A stretch of 64,000 nt of DNA from Lutibacter maritimus (GTDB taxonomy: Bacteria > Bacteroidota > Bacteroidia > Flavobacteriales > Flavobacteriaceae), in assembly GCF_900116115.1 (NCBI RefSeq), contig NZ_FOZP01000003.1:186001-250000 (forward strand). Direction: 5' to 3'. Every line of letters begins with the position of its first letter. The stretch's first letter is position 1. Under the pieces are notes generated by a model, which did no database searches, was not told where the DNA came from, and worked only from the letters and a program-made list of their open reading frames with translations. The translations under genes were made by a program, and so were the position numbers. Shown one piece after another: positions 25,932 through 35,300 of this stretch.

Positions 25932-26459
25932 TTAATTATGCTTTTCTGTTACTTTAATTTCTACAGTTCCTGTATTTTCTAAGAAAGAAACTAGTTCGTC
26001 TTCATTTCCATCAACATAAACTTCCATTACAAACATATCATCTGTAGTTCTTGGGTCAGGGTTTTCCGCTTCTTTAAATGGCCATAATCTACTACGCATA
26101 TAAAATGTAATTACCATTAAATGCGCTGCAAAAAACACACTTAATTCAAACATAATTGGCACAAATGCTGGCATGTTTAAGAAAAAACTAAAACTTGGTT
26201 TTCCACCAATATCTTGTGGCCATTGTTCAATCATCATATAGTTCATCATCCAAACGGCAAATGAAAATCCAACACAACCATATAAAAATGCAGTAATTGC
26301 AATTCTGGTTCCTTTAAGTCCCATTGCTTTATCTAATCCATGAACTGGAAATGGCGTGTACACTTCTGCAATATGATGATTTGCTGCACGTACCTCTTTA
26401 ACGGCATCCATCAGGATGTCATCGTCGTTATACATTGCTTGTATTACTCTATTACTCAT
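25932..26459 (-). CDS. actD: Alternative complex III subunit ActD (DUF3341)
   Basis: This 175-residue protein has two membrane helices (about 55-75 and 95-120) flanked by soluble ends. It is typical of ActD, the small DUF3341 subunit. EVYTPFPVHGLDKAMG is a family signature. It overlaps the end of actC by 8 nt and precedes actE by 1 nt. Confidence 0.93.
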   Translation of the reverse strand: MSNRVIQAMYNDDDILMDAVKEVRAANHHIAEVYTPFPVHGLDKAMGLKGTRIAITAFLYGCVGFSFAVWMMNYMMIEQWPQDIGGKPSFSFFLNMPAFVPIMFELSVFFAAHLMVITFYMRSRLWPFKEAENPDPRTTDDMFVMEVYVDGNEDELVSFLENTGTVEIKVTEKHN

Positions 26460-27843
26460 GATTTGTGTCTCTTAATTTTTTATAATTTTCACCTGAAGAT
26501 TTTAAAATAGATTTTACTTCGGCTTGTGCAATTACTGGGAATGTTCTGGCATATAATAAGAACAATACAAAGAAGAATCCTATGGTTCCAACGTAAATTC
26601 CAATATCAACAAATGTTGGAGAGAACATTGTCCAAGATGATGGTAAATAATCTCTGTGTAATGAAGTTACAATAATTACGAATCTTTCAAACCACATTCC
26701 AATGTTTACAACAATTGAAATAAAGAAAGAGAACATTATGCTTGTACGTAATTTTTTAGACCACATGAATTGTGGAGAGAATACGTTACAACTCATCATT
26801 AATAAATAAGCCCACCAGTAAGGTCCAGTTGCTCTGTTTAAAAATGCATATTGTTCATATTCAACACCTGAATACCAAGCAATAAATAACTCAGTAATGT
26901 ATGCACATCCAACTATTGAACCTGTAATCATAATTACAATGTTCATTAATTCTATATGTTGAACTGTTATATATGCTTCTAAATTAGAAACTTTTCTCAT
27001 TATAATTAACAAGGTATTTACCATCGCAAATCCTGAGAAAACCGCTCCAGCAACAAAGTATGGAGGGAAAATTGTAGTATGCCAACCTGGAATAACTGAT
27101 GTTGCAAAGTCAAAAGATACAATTGTATGTACAGAAAGTACTAATGGCGTTGCTAAACCTGCTAAAACCAACGATACTTCTTCAAAACGTTGCCAGTCTT
27201 TTGCTCTACCGGTCCAACCAAAACTCACTAAACTATAAATTTTCTTTTGAAAAGGTTTTACAGCTCTATCACGTAACATTGCAAAATCAGGCAATAAACC
27301 AGTCCACCAGAAAACTAATGATACCGATAAATAGGTTGAAATTGCAAAAACGTCCCATAATAAAGGAGAGTTAAAGTTTGTCCAAAGTGTTCCAAATTGG
27401 TTAGGAATAGGTAATACAAAGTGCGCATTCCACACACGCCCCATATGTATTACTGGGAATAAACCTGCTTGAACAACAGAGAAAATTGTCATTGCTTCCG
27501 CAGAACGGTTAATACCCATTCTCCATTTTTGACGGAACAATAATAGTACTGCGGAAATTAATGTACCTGCGTGACCGATACCTACCCACCAAACGAAATT
27601 GGTAATATCCCAAGCCCATCCAACAGTTTTATTCAATCCCCAAACTCCAATTCCTGTTCCAATAGTGTACATAATTGATCCTAAACCCCATATAAAGGCT
27701 AGTAATGCAATTGTAAATGCAGTCCACCATAATTTATTTGCTTTACCTTCAATGGGAGCTGCTACTTCAACGGTAATATCGTGGTAGCTTTTATCTCCAA
27801 CAATTAAAGGTCTTCTAATAGGTGCTTCGTAATGAGACGACAT
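26452..27843 (-). CDS. actC: Alternative complex III quinol-binding subunit ActC (NrfD-like)
   Basis: This 463-residue NrfD/PsrC-family membrane subunit has about ten helices. It should bind menaquinol and pass electrons to the iron-sulfur subunit. Landmarks are WWVGIGHAGTLISAVLLLFRQKWR and FSPQFMWSKKLRTS. It overlaps ActD by 8 nt and follows ActB by 34 nt. The sulfide cluster's SQR enzymes would supply quinol to this complex, as would other dehydrogenases. Confidence 0.95.
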   Translation of the reverse strand: MSSHYEAPIRRPLIVGDKSYHDITVEVAAPIEGKANKLWWTAFTIALLAFIWGLGSIMYTIGTGIGVWGLNKTVGWAWDITNFVWWVGIGHAGTLISAVLLLFRQKWRMGINRSAEAMTIFSVVQAGLFPVIHMGRVWNAHFVLPIPNQFGTLWTNFNSPLLWDVFAISTYLSVSLVFWWTGLLPDFAMLRDRAVKPFQKKIYSLVSFGWTGRAKDWQRFEEVSLVLAGLATPLVLSVHTIVSFDFATSVIPGWHTTIFPPYFVAGAVFSGFAMVNTLLIIMRKVSNLEAYITVQHIELMNIVIMITGSIVGCAYITELFIAWYSGVEYEQYAFLNRATGPYWWAYLLMMSCNVFSPQFMWSKKLRTSIMFSFFISIVVNIGMWFERFVIIVTSLHRDYLPSSWTMFSPTFVDIGIYVGTIGFFFVLFLLYARTFPVIAQAEVKSILKSSGENYKKLRDTNHE

Positions 27844-27877
27844 AATTCTAATTTAATTATTATCTATTATTATTAAT

Positions 27878-30800
27878 TTATGCTTCTTGTGTATTTCTTA
27901 CTTTTACATGGTAAACAACATTTGGTTTTGTTCCTACATGTTCTAATAAATGATACGCTCTTTTATCTTTTGTTAATGCTGTTACAGTATCTTCTTCTTT
28001 GTTTATATCACCAAACACCATTGCTCCTGTACTACACGCATTTGAACACGCAGTTGAAAACTCATTTGTATTCACTGGTCTTCCTTCTTTTTTAGCTTTT
28101 AAAATTGTAGCTTGAGTCATTTGTATGCACATAGAACATTTTTCCATAACCCCACGTGAACGTACAGTAACATCTGGATTTAATACCATTTTACCTAAAT
28201 CGTCATTCATATTGAAATCAAATTCATTGTTATTAGGATAATTAAACCAGTTAAATCTACGTACTTTATATGGACAGTTGTTTGCGCAGTAACGAGTTCC
28301 AACACAACGGTTATACGCCATATGGTTTTGACCTTGACGACCGTGCGATGTAGCAGCCACTGGGCAAACAGTTTCACATGGTGCGTGATTACAATGTTGA
28401 CACATTACTGGTTGAAATGCTACAGCAGGATTTTCTGAAGGATGTTCTAAAGTTGCCATTGTATCTTTGTAACCAATAACACCTGTTCCATTTTCTTTTG
28501 TTTCAACATCACCAGCAAAATCTTCTTCATGAGAATAATATCTATCGATACGTAACCAATGCATATCTCTAGATTTTCTGATTTCACTCTTACCAACTAC
28601 TGGAACATTATTTTCAGCGTGACAAGCTATCACACAAGCTCCACAACCTGTACAAGCATTTAAATCGATTGACAAGTTAAAATGATGACCAATTGATCTA
28701 TCAAAAGAATCCCATAAATCTACGCTTGTTGCATCAACTTCATTATGGTTTAAAGATACTTTTGGAACTTCATTCCATTCAGAAGCATCTTTATTAATAT
28801 AATCTTCTAATGTAGTTTCTTTAATAATATCTCCTCTACCCATTAACGTATTATGCAACTGTACACACGCAAATTCGTGTTCTCCAGCAACAACTTTTAA
28901 TGTAACATCAGATTGATAGTTGTTAAAACCTTTATAAAATTGGTAAGCGTTTTTACCCGTTTGCATTTCTTCTTTTAATCCTTCTTTACGACCATAACCA
29001 AGTGCCAATCCTAAAGATCCTTTTGCTTGACCTGGCTGAATTAAAGCTGGTAAAATTTCTGAAACTCCGTTTACAGTAACTTCAACTAAACTTCCGTTTA
29101 ACGCTCCGTTTGCCACATTGTGATTTTCTACTCCAATTGCCTCAGCATCTGCCTTAGAAATTGTTAAATAGTTATCCCAAGATGTTCTAGTAATCGGATC
29201 TGGAAATTCTTGTAACCAAGGGTTGTTAGCCATTTGACCATCTCCCATTCCTGTTTTTGTGTATAATGAAAGTTCAAAATCACTTCCTTTTATAGCTGCT
29301 AATGCTGACCCAGCTGCATCAATATCAACTTCCATTGTTGATGCTTCATCATTTATTTCAGTAGTAAATATACCATCATGTAATGCTTGATTCCATGAGG
29401 TTCCACCTAAAATATTAGCATTCCAAGTTTCTTTTAAGAAATCGTAGTATGAAGTAGAACTACCAGTCCAATTTAATAAAGCATCTTGAAACTGACGTGT
29501 ATTAAATAATGGCTTAATAGTTGGTTGCATTAAACTATATTGTCCTTTTTTGATAACAACATCACCCCAAGACTCTAAATAATGAGGTGTTGCTAAAGCA
29601 TATTGAACAGCTTTTGCTGTTTCGTTATCTTGCATAGAAAATGCAACAGATAATTTCACTTTTTTCAATCCTTCAACAAATTCAGCTGAATTTGGTAATG
29701 TATAAACCGGATTAGCATTGTTGATAATTACTGCACCAATTTTTCCAGCATTCATATCCGCAATTAACTGGGCAACCTCAACATCATTACCTTTTCTTAT
29801 ATTTTTAGTTGCAACAACATCAATTACTTCACTTTGTATAGCATTATTAATAGCTAACGCCAATAATTGAGCATTTTTATCTTGAATTCCTGCTAAAACA
29901 ACCGCTTTATTACCAGCTGCCTTAATTTGTGCCGCTGCTTTTAAAATTACATCATTTAAAGGACTCGCCTCTCTTGTTGATATTCCTTTAACAACTGCAT
30001 TGTATAATTTAATAAGTGCTAAATTTTGTTCTGATGGTTTTACCATAAAACGTTTATCTGCATTTGCACCTGTTAATGTCATATTAGATTCTATTTGAAT
30101 ATGACGAGACATTTTTCCATTTTGAGGAACACGTCCTTTTGCATATCCAGCATCAAATCCTCCACCTTGCCAATCTCCTAAAAAATCAGCACCAATAGAA
30201 ACTATTACCTCAGCTTTATCTAAATTATAATCAGGTAAAGCTCTGGTTCCATACATCGCTTCAAAAGCATCTAAAGCAGCAGATTCTGAAACAGCATCAT
30301 AAATTACATGATTAACAGTTCCAAAAGTTTCTCCTAAATTAGCAACTAATTTTTTTGTAGAAGGACTTGCACAAGTACTAGTTAACACCGCAATTGGCAA
30401 TCCAGCTTCTTTTATTTCATTTAATTTTGAAACAATTTGACTATCTGCATCAGCCCAAGAAATATCATTTCCATTGGCTTTTGGTGATTTTAAACGGTGA
30501 CTATCATATAAAGAAAGTACAGAAGCTTGCACACGTGCATTAGTTGTTCCATTTGCTTCTTTATTAGGTTCAATTTTTATTGGACGTCCTTCTCTAACTT
30601 TTACCAATACATTAGCAAAATCAAAACCATCTGCCATTGTGGTTGCATAATATTCTGCAACACCAGGAATAATATCATCTGGTTTTATAACGTAAGGTAT
30701 TGATTTAACTACTGGACCTTCACAGGCAGCTAAAGACGCTGCAGCTGTTGTAAATCCAACATACTTTAAAAAGTCTCTACGTGTTGTTGATGATGCCTCA

Positions 30801-30934
30801 AGAGTTACTTTATCACCTAAAAATTCATCAGTAGGAATTTCTTCAACAAACTCGTTATTTTTTAACGTATCAACAATAGAACTACTTTCTTTTAGTTCTT
30901 CAACACTTTTCCAGTATTTTTTGTTTGATGCCAT
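27878..30934 (-). CDS. actB: Alternative complex III iron-sulfur subunit ActB (molybdopterin oxidoreductase-like plus ferredoxin domain)
   Basis: This 1018-residue subunit has a twin-arginine motif TTRRDFLK near residue 52, preceding a hydrophobic stretch and a lipoprotein-like AAC. A molybdopterin-oxidoreductase-like domain without an obvious Mo-site cysteine follows (about 90-700). The C-terminal ferredoxin-like domain (about 745-1000) has four cysteine groups: CTGCGACVIACH, CQHCNHAPCETVC, CVGTRYCANNC and CSMC...CSNAC. These fit one 3Fe-4S and three 4Fe-4S clusters. It carries electrons from ActC to the cytochromes. Confidence 0.96.
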   Translation of the reverse strand: MASNKKYWKSVEELKESSSIVDTLKNNEFVEEIPTDEFLGDKVTLEASSTTRRDFLKYVGFTTAAASLAACEGPVVKSIPYVIKPDDIIPGVAEYYATTMADGFDFANVLVKVREGRPIKIEPNKEANGTTNARVQASVLSLYDSHRLKSPKANGNDISWADADSQIVSKLNEIKEAGLPIAVLTSTCASPSTKKLVANLGETFGTVNHVIYDAVSESAALDAFEAMYGTRALPDYNLDKAEVIVSIGADFLGDWQGGGFDAGYAKGRVPQNGKMSRHIQIESNMTLTGANADKRFMVKPSEQNLALIKLYNAVVKGISTREASPLNDVILKAAAQIKAAGNKAVVLAGIQDKNAQLLALAINNAIQSEVIDVVATKNIRKGNDVEVAQLIADMNAGKIGAVIINNANPVYTLPNSAEFVEGLKKVKLSVAFSMQDNETAKAVQYALATPHYLESWGDVVIKKGQYSLMQPTIKPLFNTRQFQDALLNWTGSSTSYYDFLKETWNANILGGTSWNQALHDGIFTTEINDEASTMEVDIDAAGSALAAIKGSDFELSLYTKTGMGDGQMANNPWLQEFPDPITRTSWDNYLTISKADAEAIGVENHNVANGALNGSLVEVTVNGVSEILPALIQPGQAKGSLGLALGYGRKEGLKEEMQTGKNAYQFYKGFNNYQSDVTLKVVAGEHEFACVQLHNTLMGRGDIIKETTLEDYINKDASEWNEVPKVSLNHNEVDATSVDLWDSFDRSIGHHFNLSIDLNACTGCGACVIACHAENNVPVVGKSEIRKSRDMHWLRIDRYYSHEEDFAGDVETKENGTGVIGYKDTMATLEHPSENPAVAFQPVMCQHCNHAPCETVCPVAATSHGRQGQNHMAYNRCVGTRYCANNCPYKVRRFNWFNYPNNNEFDFNMNDDLGKMVLNPDVTVRSRGVMEKCSMCIQMTQATILKAKKEGRPVNTNEFSTACSNACSTGAMVFGDINKEEDTVTALTKDKRAYHLLEHVGTKPNVVYHVKVRNTQEA

Positions 30935-30966
30935 TTTATATTTAGTTATTTACTTCGTAATTAATT

Positions 30967-32529
30967 TTAATAGTGACATTTTCCACATTCTAAACCACCC
31001 ATTTGAGCAGCTGTCACTTCTTTTACACCATACTTTTTAGCCAATTGATCGTGAATATTTTTATAATATCCATTTTCGGTCATATCAACTTTTGTAGTTC
31101 GGTGACAATCAATACACCATCCCATAGTAAGTGGTGAAAACTGACGCATTTCGTGCATTGTTTCAACGGGTCCGTGACATTTTTGACAATCTAACCCAGC
31201 AACTGTTACGTGCTGAGAGTGATTATAGTAAGCAAAATCTGCTAAATTATGAATTCGAACCCACTCAATAGGTTTTTGTTGATATCCTTCAATGTATTTA
31301 ACATTTTCTTTATCCCAACCTACTGCATCGTATATTTTTTGGATTTCTTTATCTAAATCTTCTTTGGTATGACCATCAAATAATTCTCCATTATATTCTG
31401 AAATAGATTTATGACAATTCATACAAACATTTGCAGTTGGAATTCCTGATGTTTTACTGTGTTTTGCAGAAGAGTGACAATATTGACAATCAATTTTATT
31501 ATCACCCGCATGTACTGCGTGCGAAAATGCAATTGGTTGAATTGGCTGATATCCTTCGTTTACATCAATTTGTAATAACCAAGCAAATAACATCCAAGCG
31601 CCACCCAATAAAACAAATATTAAGGTTAAAAAACGTAAGAAAGGATTAAAAAACATTGATTTTAACATGCTTTCAGATTCTTCTTCTCCTTCTTCAACTT
31701 TTTTATTAGTAGTTGCAGCAACTATAATTGACAATAATAAAAATGCCAAAATAGTAATTGCTAAAGATGGAAGAATTCCTATTCCTGGTTTGTTAAATAT
31801 TTCTTCACTGCCAGCAGTAGTAGTTGCAACTGCAGCAGGTTGAACATCACCAACAGCTAAATATTTTAACACATTATCTATATCTTCATCAGATAATTGA
31901 GGAAAAGGTGTCATTGCTGCAGGGTTGCTTTCTTGAACTTCTTTGGCTAATTTATCACCAGAAGCAACTAAAGCATTATTATCTTTAATCCATGCTTTTA
32001 ACCAAGAATGCTCACGCTTTTCAGTAATTTTCAATAATTCTGGACCAATAAGCTTCCCTTCTAACTTGTGACAAGCTGCACAATTGGCTTTAAAAATTTG
32101 TTTACCCAATTCTACACCTGGATCTACTTCAGTAGATGCAACTGTAGTTGCAGCAACTGGCGCTCCATTAGTATATACCAATATGTCATTGATATCTGAA
32201 TCACTTAATTGAGGAAATGGTGTCATTGCTGCAGGATTGCTCTCTTGAACTTCCTTAGCTAATTTATCACCTGAAGCAACCAAAGCATTGTTATCTTTAA
32301 TCCAAGCTTTTAGCCATTCTAAATCTCTTTTTTCAGTGATTTTTAATAATTCTGGACCTATTAATTTTTTATCTAACTTATGACAAGCTGCGCAGTTAGC
32401 TTTGAAGAGTTTTTCTCCATTAGCGGCATCGCCTTCTTGTGCAAATAAATTAAGTGAAAATAATAAAAGGAAAGCAAGACTATAATTGACTAATCTTGAT
32501 AAGGGACTGTGTAATTTCACACTTTTCAT
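30967..32529 (-). CDS. actA: Alternative complex III cytochrome subunit ActA with two extra cytochrome c domains (heptahaem)
   Basis: This subunit of about 520 residues has a signal peptide (VNYSLAFLLLFSLNLFAQ) and two tandem class I cytochrome c domains of about 84 residues, each with CAACHK, that differ at only about 15 positions. A hydrophobic segment follows, then a second membrane anchor and the usual pentahaem domain (CQYCHS, CMNCHK, CQKCHG, CIDCHR, CGKCHY). Family ActA proteins have five haems in the C-terminal part, so seven here comes from the duplicated front. The ATG at 32529 is chosen for its clean signal peptide; longer starts at 32598 or 32574 are possible. It is the first gene of the act operon. 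Confidence 0.93.
   Translation of the reverse strand: MKSVKLHSPLSRLVNYSLAFLLLFSLNLFAQEGDAANGEKLFKANCAACHKLDKKLIGPELLKITEKRDLEWLKAWIKDNNALVASGDKLAKEVQESNPAAMTPFPQLSDSDINDILVYTNGAPVAATTVASTEVDPGVELGKQIFKANCAACHKLEGKLIGPELLKITEKREHSWLKAWIKDNNALVASGDKLAKEVQESNPAAMTPFPQLSDEDIDNVLKYLAVGDVQPAAVATTTAGSEEIFNKPGIGILPSLAITILAFLLLSIIVAATTNKKVEEGEEESESMLKSMFFNPFLRFLTLIFVLLGGAWMLFAWLLQIDVNEGYQPIQPIAFSHAVHAGDNKIDCQYCHSSAKHSKTSGIPTANVCMNCHKSISEYNGELFDGHTKEDLDKEIQKIYDAVGWDKENVKYIEGYQQKPIEWVRIHNLADFAYYNHSQHVTVAGLDCQKCHGPVETMHEMRQFSPLTMGWCIDCHRTTKVDMTENGYYKNIHDQLAKKYGVKEVTAAQMGGLECGKCHY
31855..32106 (-). repeat. Second copy of the ActA cytochrome c domain repeat
   Basis: It encodes a domain about 82% identical in protein to the copy at 32167-32418. 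The DNA copies differ mainly at third codon positions, so the duplication is not recent. Confidence 0.85.
32167..32418 (-). repeat. First copy of the ActA cytochrome c domain repeat
   Basis: Tandem partner of 31855-32106, offset by 312 bp (104 codons). Both keep CAACHK and the block around NPAAMTPFPQLS, where the axial methionine lies. Confidence 0.85.
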
Positions 32530-32614
32530 ACTTAAAAAAAATCTTTTCTTTCTTGTTTGGTACAATATTTTCATGTAAAAATATATGACATAAGTCATTT
32601 TTTAAATGATTTCA

Positions 32615-32622
32615 CAAAAGTA
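32615..32622 (-). promoter_or_regulatory. -7 box of the act operon
   Basis: TACTTTTG on the minus strand, 85 nt upstream of the preferred actA ATG. A palindrome-like ATGAC-ATAA-GTCAT lies at 32585-32598 in the transcribed leader. Confidence 0.45.
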
Positions 32623-32748
32623 CTATTATTAACCAAAACTAAAAATCTAAAAATTGTGTTAAAGTTAATTTATATTCATTCTAAATAAGTAATTTAAATA
32701 TGTGTATTTCAGATAAAACTATAAATTTGAACAAAAATTAAATTTTTT

Positions 32749-33120
32749 ATGAAAAATTCATCAAAAAGTATAAAAATATTAGCATTTCTCGCTGTTTTTT
32801 TGAGTTTAAACTACAGCTATGCTCAAACAGAAAGTGCTAAAATTGATAAATTAATTGAGCAAAAAAGATCATTTAATAAGAAAAATAAAAACCTTGGAGG
32901 TTTTAAAATTCAGATTTACAATGGAAATGAGTCTCAAGCTTATAAAATTGAACAAGAGTGTAAAGCTAATTTCCCAGAGTATATTACAAGTACAAAATAC
33001 AAAGCTCCGGAATGGAAAACTCAAATTGGTCCATTTAAAACTAGGCTAGAAGCTGACAGAAATTTATTGTTAATTAAGAAGAAATATTTAGGAGCAATAG
33101 TTATAGAGGATAAAATTTAA
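32749..33120 (+). CDS. SPOR-domain protein
   Basis: This 123-residue exported protein has a signal peptide (ILAFLAVFLSLNYSYAQ) and a C-terminal SPOR domain (about 50-121): GGFKIQIYNGNESQAYKIEQE and WKTQIGPFKTRLEADRNLL. SPOR domains bind denuded peptidoglycan at division sites. Its stop lies 1 nt from the stop of the convergent dnaG, and no terminator separates them, so transcripts probably overlap. Confidence 0.88.
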   Translation: MKNSSKSIKILAFLAVFLSLNYSYAQTESAKIDKLIEQKRSFNKKNKNLGGFKIQIYNGNESQAYKIEQECKANFPEYITSTKYKAPEWKTQIGPFKTRLEADRNLLLIKKKYLGAIVIEDKI

Positions 33121-33121
33121 C

Positions 33122-35101
33122 CTAAACAACTCTTGCTAGCCTTTCGGCAACTAAAACTTTAAGCGCATTATAATCAATTATTGAAAGCATCGATTCATCT
33201 CTTTCTACTTCATTTTTAAGTTTTAATTGTAATGAATTAATTTTTTGTTCAATAAGTACGCGACGCAAATTGTAAATGGCATCTAATACCATTTTAGAAA
33301 GATCGCTTTCTTTTGATTTGGTAAATATATTTTTACGTTCCCAATTACTTAAAACATATTTTTCATCATCCATTAAAATATTGGTTACCAAATTAGCTAT
33401 TTCTGGATTTGAATTATTTACCAAAACATCTACAGAAATAGATTCGTTTTGGTTTAATTGCTCAATAACTGCATAATAAATATGTTTAAAAATATCATCT
33501 GTAAACTCCACTTCATCTTCTTGTAAATTCAAATATATTTCTTTAGATACAACATTAGTAATATGAACTTTTTTTAATTTTTGAGGTTTCTTTGGATCAA
33601 TTGTTTCTGGAGCTTCAAAATCAACAAAATCAACTTCCTTATTACCATACAACAATAATATTTTTATAATTTCTCGTTCGTATTTTTTTAATTCGTTAAC
33701 TTTTTCTAGCTGAGGTGTTTTGGTTAAAACTGGCTCAGAAGGTTTATCATATGGTTGTTTTCCTGATGCTTCTCTTTTTTCCTTTTTATCTAATTGTGCT
33801 AACTCACTAAATAAAACAGATTCTGAAATATCCATAATGCGTGAACATTCCTGAATATACACTTCACGTTGAATTCTATCTGGTATTTTTGAAATACTTA
33901 CAACAATATCACGTATTAATCCAGCTTTCTTTACTGGATCATTTTGAGCATCTTTCATTAATAAAGACACTTTAAAATTGATAAAATCTTGTGAGTTGTT
34001 TTCTAAATATTCTTTTAATTCTTGTTCCGATACTTTTTTAGCAAAACTATCTGGATCATCGCCATCAGGAAAAGAAAGTACACGTACATTCATTCCTTGT
34101 TCTAAAATTAAATCAATTCCTCGAATGGAAGCTCTAATTCCGGCAGCATCACCATCAAAAAGAATGGTAATATTTTTAGTCAACCTATTTATAAGTCGAA
34201 TTTGATTTTCGGTAAGCGCTGTACCCGATGAAGCCACCACATTTTCAACACCTTTTTGATGAAACGAAATTACATCGGTATATCCTTCAACCAAATAACA
34301 ATTGTCTTCTTTAGCAATGGTTTGTTTGGCATAATAAATACCGTATAAAATATTTCCTTTGTGGTAAATATCACTATCTGGCGAGTTTAAATATTTAGCT
34401 GCTTTTTTATCGTTGGTTAAAATTCGTCCACCAAAACCAAGTACTCTTCCACTCATACTATGAATTGGAAACAACACTCTACCTTTAAATCTATCAAATT
34501 GTTTTGTGCCGTTTGGCGCTAACAAATCTTGCTTAACAATGGTTAAACCTGTAGATTCTAAATATTTTAAATTATACCCTTTATTTAATGCTTCAGATGA
34601 AAATGCATCCCAATCATTTAACGCATAACCAAGTTGAAATTTTTTAATAGTTTCATCGGTAAAACCACGTTCTTTAAAATAGCTTAAACCAATAGCTTTT
34701 CCTTCGTTATCCTCTAATAAAATTCTTTGAAAATAATCACGTGCAAATTCCGATACCAAAAACATACTTTCACGTTCATCTGCTTGTTGTTTTTGTTCAT
34801 CGGTTTGTTCGGTTTCTTCTAATTCAATATTGTATTTTTTAGCTAAATACCGAATAGCTTCAGGATATGAATAATGCTCATGTTCCATTAAAAAAGAAAC
34901 AGCATTTCCGCCTTTTCCGGTACTAAAATCTTTCCAAATTTGTTTTACTGGCGATACCATAAATGATGGTGAACGCTCTTCAGAAAATGGACTTAAACCT
35001 TTAAAGTTACTTCCTGCTCTTTTTAATTGCACAAATTCCCCAATCACCTCCTCTACGCGGGCAGTTTCAAAAACTCTATCAATGGTTTCTCTAGAAATCA
35101 A
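33122..35101 (-). CDS. dnaG: DNA primase DnaG with degenerate zinc-binding domain
   Basis: At 659 residues it has normal DnaG order: N-terminal CHC2-type domain, TOPRIM core and C-terminal helicase-binding region. TOPRIM motifs VEGYTD and LFDGDAAGIRA are intact. In the N-terminal domain the zinc ligands are all replaced: the CPFH position reads SPFS (37-40) and the HCFGCG position reads KDFSTG (57-62). The fold-forming SPSFMVSPVKQIW is retained. This loss appears to be a Flavobacteriia trait from memory of the family. It makes RNA primers at the replication fork. Confidence 0.96.
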   Translation of the reverse strand: MISRETIDRVFETARVEEVIGEFVQLKRAGSNFKGLSPFSEERSPSFMVSPVKQIWKDFSTGKGGNAVSFLMEHEHYSYPEAIRYLAKKYNIELEETEQTDEQKQQADERESMFLVSEFARDYFQRILLEDNEGKAIGLSYFKERGFTDETIKKFQLGYALNDWDAFSSEALNKGYNLKYLESTGLTIVKQDLLAPNGTKQFDRFKGRVLFPIHSMSGRVLGFGGRILTNDKKAAKYLNSPDSDIYHKGNILYGIYYAKQTIAKEDNCYLVEGYTDVISFHQKGVENVVASSGTALTENQIRLINRLTKNITILFDGDAAGIRASIRGIDLILEQGMNVRVLSFPDGDDPDSFAKKVSEQELKEYLENNSQDFINFKVSLLMKDAQNDPVKKAGLIRDIVVSISKIPDRIQREVYIQECSRIMDISESVLFSELAQLDKKEKREASGKQPYDKPSEPVLTKTPQLEKVNELKKYEREIIKILLLYGNKEVDFVDFEAPETIDPKKPQKLKKVHITNVVSKEIYLNLQEDEVEFTDDIFKHIYYAVIEQLNQNESISVDVLVNNSNPEIANLVTNILMDDEKYVLSNWERKNIFTKSKESDLSKMVLDAIYNLRRVLIEQKINSLQLKLKNEVERDESMLSIIDYNALKVLVAERLARVV

Positions 35102-35155
35102 TTTTATTGAATATTTTTAAAGTGTTCTAAATTACAAAAATTAGATAAAAAAATG

Positions 35156-35282
35156 AGGCTGTTTGAAAACTACTGAAAAACGTTATTCTGAACTTAAATC
35201 AGATGCTTATCATATTGATTATTCATCAATATGAGTCCTAAATATATTTAGGATAACGTAAATTTCATATTTCAAACAGCCT
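35156..35282. repeat. Structured 127-bp inverted-repeat element (four-way, cloverleaf-like)
   Basis: Outer 13-bp perfect arms AGGCTGTTTGAAA (35156-35168) and TTTCAAACAGCCT (35270-35282) enclose a second pairing ACGTTAT/ATAACGT (35180-35186, 35253-35259). Two internal hairpins follow: CATATTGAT-N5-ATCAATATG (35211-35233) and the 16-bp palindrome CCTAAATATATTTAGG (35237-35252). It sits between the clpX stop and the dnaG start, both minus strand, and may be a MITE- or REP-like repeat or a structured RNA. Confidence 0.7.
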
Positions 35283-35300
35283 AAGTATTATTTAAACTAT

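Noticed and set aside
32585-32598. ATGAC-ATAA-GTCAT as a Crp-like site of the act operon
   Set aside because: The half-sites do not fit TGTRA-N6-TYACA and it lies downstream of the -7 box.
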